A stretch of 64,000 nucleotides of DNA from Adineta vaga (GCA_021613535.1 CP075492.1:12462001-12526000), one strand, 5' to 3'; shown: positions 1 through 11,890, counted from the first letter of the stretch. Program-made: numbers and translations. Notes: generated by a model from the sequence alone, not told the origin.

Positions 1-434
1 AAAATCGACGAGTTCGACTTTGTCGATTTGTTTTTGTTTCATTTTTATTTCGACTTTGACCATTTGAATGAAAATCTTCGATAACACGTTGATTAACATC
101 AGCACCATGTTTAATCAAAAGTTGAACAGACGCAAGATCATTGAAAAAAACGGCTATATGAAGCGGTGTTTCTCCTAAGAAAAACATTTTAAAATATGAT
201 TCTAATCCCTAATGTTATCCTACCAATAACTGTTAATTGAGTAGTATTAATATTTGGTATCGGATTCACACCATTTGTTGTTATATCTTTATTCTTTGTA
301 TCATTGTGATTAGTCATCGACAACTTTTCATAATGCTCTGCACGAGATAACCGATGAAAATCTTGACTATTAATCGTCACTGGCCGTCCGAAGACATCCA
401 GCAATGCTGTATTTGGAATTTTGATAGCCTTCAT
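1..434 (-). CDS. Ankyrin-repeat protein, 5' end only (runs off the window)
   Basis: Two exons of a gene whose 3' part lies beyond base 1. Exon 1 (434 to 224) starts with ATG and encodes 70 residues without a recognised domain, beginning MKAIKIPNTALLDVFG. A GT-AG intron (223-175) follows. Exon 2 (174 to 1) encodes a clear ankyrin repeat: GETPLHIA, then a second helix and the loop IKHGADVNQR. After that it is basic and polar. The TPLHIA and GADVN signatures identify an ankyrin repeat, a protein-protein interaction module, but not a specific family. Function and partner cannot be named from this fragment. Junction phases agree, so the start and first intron are fairly secure. Confidence 0.7.
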
Positions 435-1724
435 ATTCTAACAGGAAATGGTGATCAATAATAAAAAAAAGAAATGATTATCATGTGTTTTATTTCTCCT
501 CGTTTTCAGTTACGATCAAATGTTAATAATGAACAGAAGAAAAGAATTTTTTCGCTTCTTCTTCTTCTTCTTCTTCTTCTTCTTCTTCTTCTTTTTCCTC
601 AGCGATTCAATTAGAAAAGTTTAAGAGAGAAGGAGAAAAGACAAAAGCTCGTACCGAACGTTTCCTCTGTCATTCTACCGTTTCCACCAAGATGGGATAC
701 GGAGGAAAAAAGAACGTTTTTTCAAAAATCAAATCAGTGCATTTTCTTTTCTTTCTTTGACAGTTCCATTTGTAGTGCATTCTTATTGGAGATACTTCAA
801 TTAACTTTAGTCTTCACGGCCGAAGTTGTTGTTGTTGCTATTACTAGAAGAAAATACTAAAAAAAAAGAAGAAGAAAAAAAAATCATTTTTATTCGTCGT
901 ACTCAATCGTTTAATTGCTATTGAGAGACGAGAAGTAGGAAAATAATAGAAAGAATAGTGTATCTTATAAAAGTATTGTGAATAAATGATGAATTTTCAA
1001 ATGAAATCAAGATCTATTGCTAGTCTAGGTAATATTTGAAATCAATGAATAAGTCGAATTCTAACTAGTTTACATATCTATTGTTACTAGTCAAGCGAGA
1101 AAAGCTTTCCAGGTGTCAATCAGTCCTTATCGGAAACAGGCGTATATGTGTGAACGTAATGACTTGATAAATGACCTTGAATGATCTGATTTTAAAATAA
1201 GAATTGTTATCCATCGTTGAATATCAATATTTTTTCTTTCAAGTATAGAATTCACAATGTTTTTGTATCCATTAGTAAAAAACAGCTAAAGCTTGTAGAC
1301 AAGTAGGATATTGGAAATGCAAATATCTCATGAATTTGAATGTTAACTGTTGATGGATACAATCAATAGATTAGAAGAACATATATAAGTAGTCAATTGC
1401 TTTTAGGAATGACATTGGAAGATATGGTTGAATCAAATATATTGAAATAGATGGATAATATTCGTTTATATCATTCAAACAAAACGTATGTTCTCGATTC
1501 ACCATCGAGTGTTGATTTAGCTAATATTTAGTAGTTATTGCGTCGATGAACAAATAGAAAAAAAAGTTAAAATTTTACTATTGTCTTTAAAAAAACAAAA
1601 GAAGGAAATCTTTACTGTTTCGAATAGTTTGAATTCAATTGAATAGTAAAAAAGGGATGATGAATATGTAGTTTTAATTTATTTACAAAAATTCTACGAA
1701 TAAATAATTAATTCATTATTTTTT
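435..1724. other. Intergenic region between ankyrin gene and NCS1 permease
   Basis: No convincing coding exon on either strand. It holds the CTT microsatellite and AT-rich sequence. It serves as upstream region of the minus-strand ankyrin gene and 3' flank of the minus-strand permease. Confidence 0.6.
555..592. repeat. (CTT)n microsatellite
   Basis: About a dozen uninterrupted CTT units within an intergenic stretch. It lies upstream of the ankyrin gene, where it is GAA-rich on the coding strand. Confidence 0.9.
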
Positions 1725-3403
1725 TTAAAATCGATATCTAACTTTATCAAAATTACATCGTCGATACAATAGCATAGCTACAACATATACAGAACCAGCT
1801 AGAAATAAGCCTATAAACCAAGCATAGACATAAATTTGATCAAAAAAATTCTTCTCTCGATGCCGATCAAGATCTAAACTTCGAATAAATCCCGGCATAT
1901 TTGGTACAATACCAATAACAAGTGCAAACATAGCACTCCAATTTACCGCTCGATAAGTAAAGATTGGATATGCATCACAATATAATTCTGCGATTTCTAA
2001 ATGACATTTTTTTAATATATAATAATCACCAATCAATATTCCAGCTAATGGACCTAGTAATGCTGAATATCCAATGAGCCATGTAAAAACATATTCTTCG
2101 GAACTGGATAATAATTTCCAAGGCATAATTACAACAGCTAATATACACGTAATTAAACCTCCTATTTTAAATGAAATATATCGTGGTGCTAAATTTGCAA
2201 AATCATTCGCTGGTGAAACGACATTAGCTGCGATATTAACTGATACAGTAGCTATGAGGATACCTATTAATGAAACAATAGCAATAATTATACGTATTGA
2301 TGTAGAAAAAAATCCTTGCGATGGAGAAGTTATAACTGAAAGTAAATAAACAGGATCCCATAAATTTCCTGATGCAGTTTTTAGTACATCTTGTGCTGTA
2401 CTAGTAATAACAATTGCCATTGCACTAAATAATAACATTGTCAAAGGTAATCCAAGTGATTGACCAATAATTTGATCACGTTGACTTCGACCAAATCGTG
2501 TAAAATCAGGTATGTTCAATGCTAAAGTTGACCAAAAGCCGATTGTACCTAGGCGAAACAAAATCAACTCAACAATCTATCTCATTCATATGAAATATTT
2601 ACTTGTTAAGGAAGGAATAAATACAATCCAAAAATCATGAAATGTTTGAAATTTTGATGGACGATGTAACATGGAACCTAAACCTTTTGCTTTCACAACT
2701 AACCAAACAAGAAGAATAGCAGCCATTATAAGAACAATAGGTGCTGCCCAATTTTCAAATTTTTTCACTGTTTCCATACCATAGCAAATAATAATAATAT
2801 GCATAAATAAACACAATAAAAATGTAATCCAACTAGGAATCGATAAACTTAAGAATGTCCAATTATTACCAAGATTTCCATAACTAGGCCAAATAGCGAT
2901 AGCAAATGTTTTCAATGCTTCACCGCCTAGAAAAACATTGATTCCAAGCCACTAAAATATTCGACAAAAGAAAAGATCATTTTACTTTCGGCTCTTTACG
3001 AAATACTTACACCACAGGCAACGAATGCTCGAAGCAAAGCAGGTATATTACTTCCCCATGTTCCAAATGCTGATCGAGCTAGCACAGGAAATGGTATTCC
3101 ATATTTTGTACCTGGTTGAGCAATAAGTAATATTGGAATTAATATAATTATATTTCCAATACCAACTGTAATTAATGCTTGATACCAATTCATTCCACCT
3201 GTGATTAAACTACCACATAAAGCATAAGTTGGTAAACAATGACACATTGAAATCCATAATGCAGCATAATTCCATGTTGTCCATGTTCGTTTGCATGATG
3301 GAGTAGGAGCAAGATCTTCACTATACAATCGACTATTAACGAATTCATTTGGAACAATAGTTGTAAACGATTTCATTTGTTTAGGTAAGTTCACCATCTC
3401 CAT
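1725..3403 (-). CDS. NCS1-family nucleobase/allantoin/hydantoin-type permease
   Basis: Three exons: 3403-3011, 2951-2603 and 2548-1725, with GT-AG introns of 59 and 54 nt and matching phases, giving about 521 residues, normal for the family. Exon 1 carries NCS1 hallmarks: an N-terminal LAPTP followed by RTWTTWNYAALW, then GMNWYQAL, then TKYGIPFPVLARSAFG with RAFVACG leading into WLGINVFLGG of exon 2. Exon 3 has GFWSTLALNIPDFTRF, another family signature, and ends in hydrophobic helices consistent with about 12 membrane spans. NCS1 proteins are cation-coupled importers of purines, pyrimidines, hydantoins or allantoin; the substrate here cannot be told. NCS1 genes are typical of bacteria, fungi and plants and uncommon in animals, so horizontal origin is possible, but the two small introns show it is adapted to this genome. 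Confidence 0.88.
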
Positions 3404-3542
3404 GATTGTTTCTATATGAAATGTAACGACATTTTTCTTTTCGTTTCTTTTTTCTTATCGTTTGATTTGAATCAATTCGAATTTTATCGTTTCTATCTTA
3501 TTCTGTCCTTTTATTCATTGAAATATCAAAGATATTTTGTCA

Positions 3543-3555
3543 TGCCCTGAGGGCA
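3543..3555. promoter_or_regulatory. GC-rich palindrome resembling a TFAP2 site
   Basis: TGCCCTGAGGGCA is a perfect 6-bp inverted repeat around one base in very AT-rich DNA, about 140 bp upstream of the NCS1 start codon. It matches the known AP-2 family consensus (GCC-N3/4-GGC). Function is inferred from the match only. Confidence 0.3.
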
Positions 3556-3944
3556 CGGCTTGTTCATCTTCAATTTATTAATCATCATGTAGAGAATATA
3601 GTAGAACGGTTAGTTTTACTTTTTCTCTTTGTTCATTCGATTTCACATATGAGAGTAAACGAAATAAACTCTTTGTTATAATGAAAGAATTTTCAAAACA
3701 TATGACAAAAGATAGATACAAATTGTTATCATGTGTGATTCATCGAGTGATTATTTATAAATAGAAAAAAAGATATATGTTCGATTTGTTTCAATGAATG
3801 ATGTGTGCAGCTAACTTAATGTTTTCTATATCAGTTGTAAAATAGAGGACGCTAATTTTATAATAGTGATTCAATCATTTATTTATTCTTTCTACGATAC
3901 GATTTATTTATGAAAAGAAAAAGAAATGGATTACATAGAAAGTT

Positions 3945-4895
3945 TTAGATCGTTACTGGAACAGGATAGATTGGTTGTTCTCCATTCATTACACGTAAAA
4001 TATCTTGAATCGCCTTTGTACGTAGTGCACATTCCGATTCTCGAGTATACCACGCTGCATGTGGAGTTAATTGAATACGATCAAGTTTAATTAGTTCTGA
4101 ATCAATGTTTGGTTCATCTTCCAATACATCAAGAGCAGCATAAGAAATTTGACCATTTCTTAATGCTTCTACAAGTGCTTGAGTATCAACAAGTCCACCA
4201 CGACTAACATTAATTAATATAGGTTTTCGTTTCATACGTTTAATAGAATCGGATGAAATAAGATGATGATTTATTGCTGTCAGTGGAATATGAAGTGATA
4301 TAATATCACATTGATCATAGATTTGATCAATTGAAGTACAATTTGAAGGTATGAATGGATCATAGGAGAATATTTGTTTAACAAATGATTTCATTTTAGT
4401 CGCAAAACAGGATCCAATACGACCCATTCCAATAATTCCTAAATTTAATGTACTTAAACTATGTAAACAATCACCAGGTATTTCGTGATGCCAAATCTTT
4501 TTTTCAATAATTGTTCGATGATATAATGAAAGACGACGATGTGCAGCAAAGACAAGAGCAACTGCATGATCGGCAACTTCATTTGTACCATAATCAGGTA
4601 CATAACAAACAGTAATATTACGTTGTAGACATGTTTTAACATCGATAATATCAAAACCAACTCCTAAACGAGTAATAATACGACATGAAGATGAAATATG
4701 TTTGACAACATCCGCTGTAATTGCTGTATCAGTTGTAATAATTGCAATAACAAGCGGATTAGATACGTATGAAAGAAGATCAGTGTCATCATGAACTACA
4801 ATAAGTTCATAGGATGTTGAAGCTAGAAGATCATGCTCAATGGAAAAATCTGTAATACCCGTTTTAAGAAAGAGAATTTGTTGTTTATCTTTCAT
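3945..4895 (-). CDS. D-isomer-specific 2-hydroxyacid dehydrogenase, CtBP-like subfamily, intronless
   Basis: Single-exon gene of 316 codons. The NAD-binding Rossmann signature is at residues 153-161 (GIIGMGRIG) with the acidic residue D179 (SYDP) after strand 2. The catalytic triad of the family is present: Arg232 in NVSRGGLVD, Glu261 in LEDEP and His279 in TPHAAWY. The TPHAAWY block with Trp282 is characteristic of the CtBP-like branch of these oxidoreductases. Family members reduce 2-keto acids with NADH; the substrate is unknown. Animal CtBP is longer (about 440 residues) and normally intron-rich, so this 316-residue intronless gene looks more like a microbial dehydrogenase. It lies 541 bp upstream of the NCS1 permease on the same strand. 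Expression as an independent gene is assumed. Confidence 0.88.
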   Translation of the reverse strand: MKDKQQILFLKTGITDFSIEHDLLASTSYELIVVHDDTDLLSYVSNPLVIAIITTDTAITADVVKHISSSCRIITRLGVGFDIIDVKTCLQRNITVCYVPDYGTNEVADHAVALVFAAHRRLSLYHRTIIEKKIWHHEIPGDCLHSLSTLNLGIIGMGRIGSCFATKMKSFVKQIFSYDPFIPSNCTSIDQIYDQCDIISLHIPLTAINHHLISSDSIKRMKRKPILINVSRGGLVDTQALVEALRNGQISYAALDVLEDEPNIDSELIKLDRIQLTPHAAWYTRESECALRTKAIQDILRVMNGEQPIYPVPVTI

Positions 4896-5628
4896 TGTAG
4901 TATATTAGTAAAAAAATGTTTTTGGTATGAGTTGTTCTTTTGAAAAGATCATAAAAATGAATCTTTTGATTGAGTTGTTATTAATGACCTTATCGAGAGA
5001 AGAGATCAGATAAATTCCTGTACATGTGTTCGCATGATATTTCAATAATTATATACTAAATATAAATTTACTATCGGTCTAAAGATCAGTGCATTATCTA
5101 AGATTCAGTTAGACCCATGTTTTATACCTTTTATTTAGAATGCGCAGTTATATAAACAAATACGAACATCCCGATACAAAAAAAAAGACACTTGGTTAAA
5201 AAAATCGTTTATGAAAGTATGGAAAAACAAGTTCAGATTAATTAACAATTTGTATAGATGAACGGAAAGAGAAAAAAAAATATTAGTTTGATCAATGAAA
5301 TGATTATAATACAAAAGAGAGAAAAGAAATTTACACCGGCATATCGGAGTAAAGCAGATCGTTTATCTTTGTCACAGGTGGAGACATAAATGAAAAAGTC
5401 TATACTAGTAAGAAATAATTGCTGTAGAATAGAAAATTTATCTCTTATTATTTGTAATTGATCTTCATGTTTCCATTCTAAAATGAAACATGAATTCGAT
5501 TATTTAAAAACAGCAAATAACAAAAGCAAAACAAAAATAAATAAATAAATCAAGCAGGTATGATATTTCATATGAAATAATAATAGCAGCAGGTCATTAC
5601 TGGGATGCAGCAAAAGCATTTTATGATA
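4896..5628. other. Intergenic region
   Basis: AT-rich, no supported exon. It is the 5' flank of the dehydrogenase gene and the 3' flank of the Rab11-FIP gene, both minus strand. Confidence 0.6.
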
Positions 5629-8600
5629 TCAATATCGTTTGGAAACACTGCCTACTTGAAGAATGGAAGGGCATTGTTCAACAATTTTAACAAGTAAACC
5701 ATCTGTATATTGTTCCAGATCTTTCACACGAGTATCACGTTTCTTTATTAGATCAGTTTGATATGCAATGACATGAAGAAGTTCCTTTTAAAGAGAATAA
5801 AATTATGTATAAACGATATTATAACACGACAAATATCATACTTCACGGTCAAGATAATCAAGTTCTTGACGAACCTTTGGATTTACTACTACACTTTTCA
5901 CATCTGGATAACCAAGTACATTCAAACCATTAGTAGCTGGTTTTTTCGATGGTGGAAGTGGAGCTGAATCTAAATACATATTGTTTTGTTTTAACAAGAT
6001 GATAATTGATTTCTAGGAAATATTTTAACTGCATACTTTTGCCTGTTGGTTCAAAAACAATATCTGGTAACATAGTATTTTTCTTTTGAGTTAATGGTGT
6101 TTGATTGTATACATTGGAAGATTTATTATCGGGCTAAATAGAATACAATGAAGATTTCTATCAATTACATATTCATCTGTGTATTCTCGTCATCTAGAAA
6201 ATCTATTCGACTAAGGTTACCTCGAAAAATGATGGTTGCATTATATCATGTGTCGGTTGTATTTTACGTCTAACAGAAGAACGCATACTGGATACTCGCT
6301 AAATAAAATTAGGTGTTTCGTTTTACAAAGAAGAAGTTTTTGAATAGGAAAATGCACCGTACACATACATACATACATACAAACAATAAAGCAACAGAAA
6401 GAGAGAAGAAGAGAGTAAATGTTAAAAGTCTTATTGAAATCAAAATTAGGAAAGTCATATGTAAATGAATGTATGTATGTATGTGTGTGTGCATTTTCCT
6501 ACGATAGTGATTACCTCTAATTTGCCGATGATTTCATCGATATCATCATCCGTAGAATTATGTTTGTCTTCAGATTCTTGTCGAGAAGGTAGAGCGCTAA
6601 TAGACGTAGCAGTTGTATCGTTTTTGGTCGATACGGAAGCAGATGGTGTATAGATATTATCCGATAGAGTAAGTTTAGAACGATCTTCATCTTTTGATGG
6701 TTGAGTTGTTTTCGAAGGTTGAAAGACAGGTGCCGTTCGTTTTGGTTTCTTTTCTTCGATTGTTTTTTGTTGTTGTTGTTGTTGTTTCGTTTTATTAAAA
6801 TAGTTATCAAAATTAATTTCTTCTTCAATTTGCTGTTTTGAACTGAAAAAACTTTCATCCGCATCTTGCTGTTCTTTTATTGTTGATAGACCAAAAAATG
6901 AATCCGCAATTTCATTATCTTTCGATTTATTTTGTGAAGATTTATATTCATTTATTGAATCAAATGCTGCTTCAATATCATCACCTGTTACGGATGAATT
7001 TCGAGTATGATCTGTTAATACGGGTGAATCTGAATTTGGTCTAGTTGTAATGATTGTTGGTACAGATTTTGCTGGTGGTGATAATGTTTCTTTTACTCGT
7101 CGTTGTTTTGGAGTCTTTTTCCATGAGAAATCATCATCAACAGAAACTTCATGTTGCACTTGTTGTGGCCGTTCAGATGGTAATGGTGCTGATGCATCAT
7201 CACCGCCATACATCGATGCCGAATCGAGTATAGATGACGTTTCATAATCAGATGTAACGGAACGACGCGATGAATATGGTGTGACACTATCCAACGTTGT
7301 ACCAAGGCCACTAGTACTCGTCGGAGCACGTGATTTCTGTTAAAAATACGTTTGTTCTTTTTTTTGTACTCAAAAGAAACAATGGAGGATTTCTGCCAAA
7401 GAAAACCCACTCACACATACATACATTTACTCTACAGTCAAAAGGATTTAGCGCAAAAGAAAGCAAACTTCAATAGCTACCTGTCTAGAACATTGACCTT
7501 GTCCTCTTTCCCCCCTCCTCCAAAACGAATACACTTAAATAGAATAAAAACTATGAACTTACCTTTCTCGGTTGTTCGGTTGTATTATTATTGAATGACA
7601 TACTATTCAACGACATGTGTGAACCAGAAAATGATGTTGTCTAAAAAAATTGAATATTAGATACGCAAAATTCTTCATTTTCGATAGAATACAATTTCAC
7701 TTACATCAGATATCGAATCTTCAAGAAAATCACGTCCATTGCCATCTTCACCACCACCAAGTCGGCGACGTTGATCACCTAACTAAAATAATATCACAAT
7801 CTTTTAAAATGTCTATGTAGAAATATTCAACCTACTTGATTTTCACCAGTATATTTCTCAGATTTACGATGCTTTGAAGCTGTTTTTAATTTATCACCTA
7901 AAGAAAACTCTTCAGTAATTTCCTCATATTTCAATCTAATCTTTTTTTCTTACCTAAGGAATGTTTTATATCTTTCAAAGATAAATGTTTTTTCTTTGTA
8001 GCTAAATCTAATACACTTCCCGTTGTATTATTCTTTGAATAAAATTGTAATGTAACATTAATTTCACCACGATCTTTATCGACTCGTCCTTCTTTATTTG
8101 CTAATGGATACCAACTGAAAAAAGACAATCTTGTTCGAATTATTCTATTTTAAAGCTAAAGCTTTTCTAACTTTGTATGAATACGATCATAATCTTGTAA
8201 ATCACGTAATGGTACATAGGCACGTCCGATGAAATCTCCTTTTGACAAAGAACTTTTATTACTATGATAAACAGTTAATTTGATTGTTGCATCATCAACA
8301 ACTGGCCTAGAACGTATATATATTTATCTTCGATTTAAAAAAAAGTATTATCTCTTATTTCATCTTACATATCGCATTGCTCATGCCAATCAGGTGTAGT
8401 ACACTTTTCACGCACAGCAGTGGCAAATTTCTCTTTTCCCATACCAATCGTACAAAATGCATCTGGTCCTGTTAAATACAAGGAACGTCTGCTGAATTTA
8501 TTGTCTATATGATACTCACCGCCATTTTTTCCTTTATCCGGTAAATTTCGTGCTTGATTAACTATTAAACAAAAGGATAAATGTTGAAAACAATCAAAAA

Positions 8601-8655
8601 TTGCTTTCTTACCAGTACAACTGCAATAATTTGGAGTTAACATTAATCTTGACAT
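5629..8655 (-). CDS. Class I Rab11 family-interacting protein (C2 domain plus C-terminal Rab11-binding domain)
   Basis: Multi-exon gene with about a dozen short introns. The start codon at 8655 leads into a C2 domain: CTVNQARNLPDKGKNGG, then GPDAFCTIGMGKEKFATAV, then DWHEQCDMPVVDDATIKL and WYPLANKEG. This is the membrane-binding C2 layout of class I FIPs (RCP, FIP2, FIP5). A long Ser/Thr-rich, disordered linker follows, with a short poly-Gln run. The last exons encode LDYLDRE and then ELLHVIAYQTD with EQYTDGLLVKIVEQCPSIL, the FIP-type Rab11-binding coiled coil. The stop is TGA at 5631-5629. Class I FIPs link Rab11 on recycling endosomes to motors and tethers. All junctions examined keep phase. 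Which vertebrate class I member it equals cannot be said, because lophotrochozoans usually have one. Confidence 0.88.
6299..6514 (-). other. Rab11-FIP intron with complementary tetranucleotide repeats
   Basis: A 216-nt intron, longer than its neighbours. On the plus strand it has CATA repeats near 6362-6381 and GTAT/GTGT repeats near 6468-6491. These are mutually complementary and could pair in DNA or pre-mRNA. Confidence 0.6.
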
Positions 8656-9355
8656 GATGATTTTTTACAAGAATCTTAAAGAATATAATCGAAAAAATAA
8701 CCTTACGTTAAATTACTCAGCATTTATACTTTTACAACTGACGCATCTCTAACAACAAAACATCACGAAAAGAACGAAGAAAGGAAAAGAAAAAGAAAAT
8801 TTTTTCTTGCTCTCTCTCTCTCTCTTTTTCTTTTTCTTTCTTTCTGTCTATTCACTTAATCAAGTTGCCCGCCGTCGTAAACTGAAGACATAAATAAAAA
8901 AAAGGATATGTTTAGTGAGCAAACATTTGATGACGAAAAGAGAAAGGCCTGATCAACCGACACAAGTATGTACTTCTTTCTTTTCTTATATCATCTCCAA
9001 AATTCAAAACGTTTTTCTTTCTGTAGGAAAAAAGGTAATGCAAAGAAATCAATAGATGAATCATCTTTCTCTCACATAGACGTAACAAAATAAAAATAAT
9101 ATTCATAACGAATATTCAGGTGGGAAATTAAAAACACCTTCGATTTTCAATGACAAACAAGGCATAGCACGATAGTTTAACTATTGTCGAACGTCATAGG
9201 TGATTGAGTGAGACGTGTGTCCTTCGACTAGAATCAATTATCGAACGTGCAAAGCAAGGAGACAAAATGGATGAAACTTAACACATTTTTGTTTATCCTT
9301 GCTTTTTTAATGACACTCAATCTGTTTGTATTCTTTATTCATTTATTCAAGTGAA
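8656..9355. other. Intergenic region upstream of Rab11-FIP
   Basis: No supported coding exon. It has purine/pyrimidine-rich tracts and AT-rich sequence. It should hold the Rab11-FIP promoter and the 3' flank of the AspRS-like gene. Confidence 0.55.
8809..8826. repeat. (TC)n microsatellite
   Basis: A short pure TC tract followed by TTTTC-rich pyrimidine sequence, upstream of the Rab11-FIP start. Confidence 0.85.
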
Positions 9356-11321
9356 TTATGAAGGCATAAAATGGTGAGAATCACGTGGAAACATTGACAC
9401 GTCTCGAATATTTCGCACACCTAAATAACCCATGACCACACGTTCTAAACCAATCTTAGCGCCAGCATGTGGTGCACAACCATAACGAAAGGCTTCAATG
9501 TATGATCTTATCTCATCTGTATCGATATGATGATGTTTAACACGTTCGAGTAATAAATAAACATCTAATGATAAAGGAAAATAGTTTGGATATGATTGGA
9601 TTTATTATCAATATGATACCATGAATACGTTGCGAGCCAGAAAGGATTTCTTCACCACGCATGAACATTTGATAGCTGTTCGAAAGTGTCTATTCGTAGA
9701 ACAAAATAGAGTACATAATAAAGATTGTAAATGTTAATCAATATTTACTGCATTTTGAGGATCTGGCATTGTATAAAATGCTTGATTACTTAATGGATAT
9801 TTGTTAAGAATATAAAAATCTGTATGGTACTAGAACAACGAACAATCTTAGGTCAAGGACAGATGGAAAGATAAATTCACTTTAGTTCTAACTATTTGAC
9901 CTAATTTTTCTTGTTCTAAAACATTTAATTCATCATTGAAAAACGTTCCAGTTTCATTTTTAGCTAATAATTTAATAGCATCTTGAAATTCTAAACGTAA
10001 ACTAAGAAAGCGAGATGGTTTATTTTCAAATAGAAATATTCTTTCAATTATACGTTGGTTTCAGATATTGAAATGGTTTACAATTATACAATTTGAGTAT
10101 TTCCATCTCCTTTGTGAATCTACAGAAAGCAACTCTTCATCACAATAATCAAATGATTTTCGCTAACCGTTGAGTTAGTTCTTCAAAAATTTGTACGAAC
10201 AAGTCTCCGAGAATATCTAATACTTCATGATAATGGTATTGAAATGACATTTCAAGATTAAGGCCAATAAATTCCGTTAAATGTCGTCTGGTACGACCAC
10301 CAAAATATCGAAATGCTAAATATAAATCAATATTGCTAGAGCTAAATTTGATCTTTAATCGGTAGTCTTTTACCGGTTCCAATAGTATAAACCTTTTCAA
10401 AATCAGCTGCTATAGCCATTTGTGTGTGGAATTGTGATGAAGGAGCTAGATATACTTTTGAATCGAAGTAAGGCATATAAAAGACATTTTTATTACGTTC
10501 TGATGGTGCTAGCCAACAGGAAGATTCATTATTATAAACTATAAGAAGAATATTTTCCTACCGAAAAGTATCTTGGGTGTATGAATTTCAATAAAACCTT
10601 TTGCATCAAGTATTTCATGAAATAACTTACAAATACCTGCTTGTATTCGAAAGATAGCTTGAGGGACTGGAGTACGTCTGCATATATGTACAATATTTCG
10701 ATCTTTATGAAAGAGGTACATTTACTTACAAATCGGTTACACGATTATTATATTGTGTAAATATATTATGAAGCGATTTTCGTTGATCTTCTTCGAAGAA
10801 AACAGGGCAAAATGTAGCATAATTCACAATAAAAAACTGTATAGAAAAAATACAAATATAGAAATTTCTCACAATCAACAAGAGTACCTTTTTCACATGT
10901 AATTCCAGATTTTTTTGTGTATTTAATTCAGTCGAAACAGGATTATTAGCTACTTCACCTTCTACATCAACTATACTCTCCCGTGTTGTACTAATCAAAG
11001 AAAGTTCAGATATTTTATTCTTCATATTAAATTGATCGTTTACTTAGCTACAAATTTTATCATTGATTTACTAACATCTTCATTGACAGAAAGAACAGCT
11101 GTCATTGTTTCTGTTTGGCTTCGAAGAGTTATAAAAGCTCGTTTACCATGATTACGAATCAAATGAATACGACTACGAATCCATATGACTTGTCCCAACA
11201 ATGTTTCATTTATATCCCGCATTGAAACCAATGAATGACTGAGCTGTTCTTGGCATTGAATGTATGATCTTATACCATAATTTTCTTTTGCATAATCATC
11301 TTCAGTAGATGTCGAAACCAT
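9356..11321 (-). CDS. Aspartyl-tRNA synthetase paralogue with altered active site
   Basis: Intact multi-exon gene with introns of about 50-60 nt and consistent phases, from ATG at 11321 to TAA at 9358-9356. The layout is that of cytosolic eukaryotic AspRS: an anticodon-binding OB-fold ([39 protein letters not shown]), then the class II catalytic core ([85 protein letters not shown]). Several signature positions differ from ordinary AspRS: the flipping loop SEGG reads SERN; the QSPQ-x2-K aspartate-recognition segment reads PSSQ-x2-T; motif 2 FRAE reads FRYF; GLD reads GLN; and AGGGIGLER reads AGAKIGLER. Aspartylation by the normal mechanism is therefore doubtful. It could be a pseudo-enzyme, have another substrate, or be a diverged, perhaps acquired, second copy. 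Confidence 0.85.
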
Positions 11322-11349
11322 ATCAGAAGATTGTTATCAATCAATTCAA

Positions 11350-11351
11350 CT
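11350..11351 (-). promoter_or_regulatory. Candidate splice acceptor in AspRS-like 5' UTR
   Basis: Pyrimidine-rich TTTCCTTTTCAG ends 28 nt before the start codon at 11321. It could accept a spliced leader or be the end of a 5' UTR intron. Confidence 0.4.
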
Positions 11352-11890
11352 GAAAAGGAAACATTTCATCAGGTATCAGTGAACGATATTTATAAGTAAT
11401 CGAAGCAAAAATTTTCAAAAGCATTATTACGCATTCAACAAACAATTCTAGTTTTAAATCTTGTGTTCAGATTGATTTCTAAGATCATAAATTGATATAA
11501 ATTCTTTCTTGATATATCAAAAATCTGTTTTCATCAACATCAATCAGATGAAATTAATGTTTATGTGTTTGTTTGCTGTATTCACCTTCAATGTAACGAT
11601 TTCTATCAAAACTATAAAGCAATAAGGAATGAGTTATTTTCGAACTCATTTCTATGATTAATATCCAAAAATTTCATTCTACTAAAAACTATCGTAAGAA
11701 TTTCTTCGTTTCTCCTCTCCAGATATGAATACATTGTAATCAACTGTCTTTTTTTTCAATACCAGACAATAATATTCATCATATGATATGGACAATACAA
11801 GGTGACACTTTTTAGAATACATATCACTTTGTTAATGCATCACTCATGGTCACACGCATATCAAACTTATACAAAAAATAAATGTTCTAC

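Noticed and set aside
10539-10721. AspRS-like gene as a pseudogene because separate frames end in stops
   Set aside because: All stops fall in introns of about 53 nt with GT-AG ends and right phase, for example the one ending GTTGGCTAG before [10 protein letters not shown]. No disabling mutation was found.
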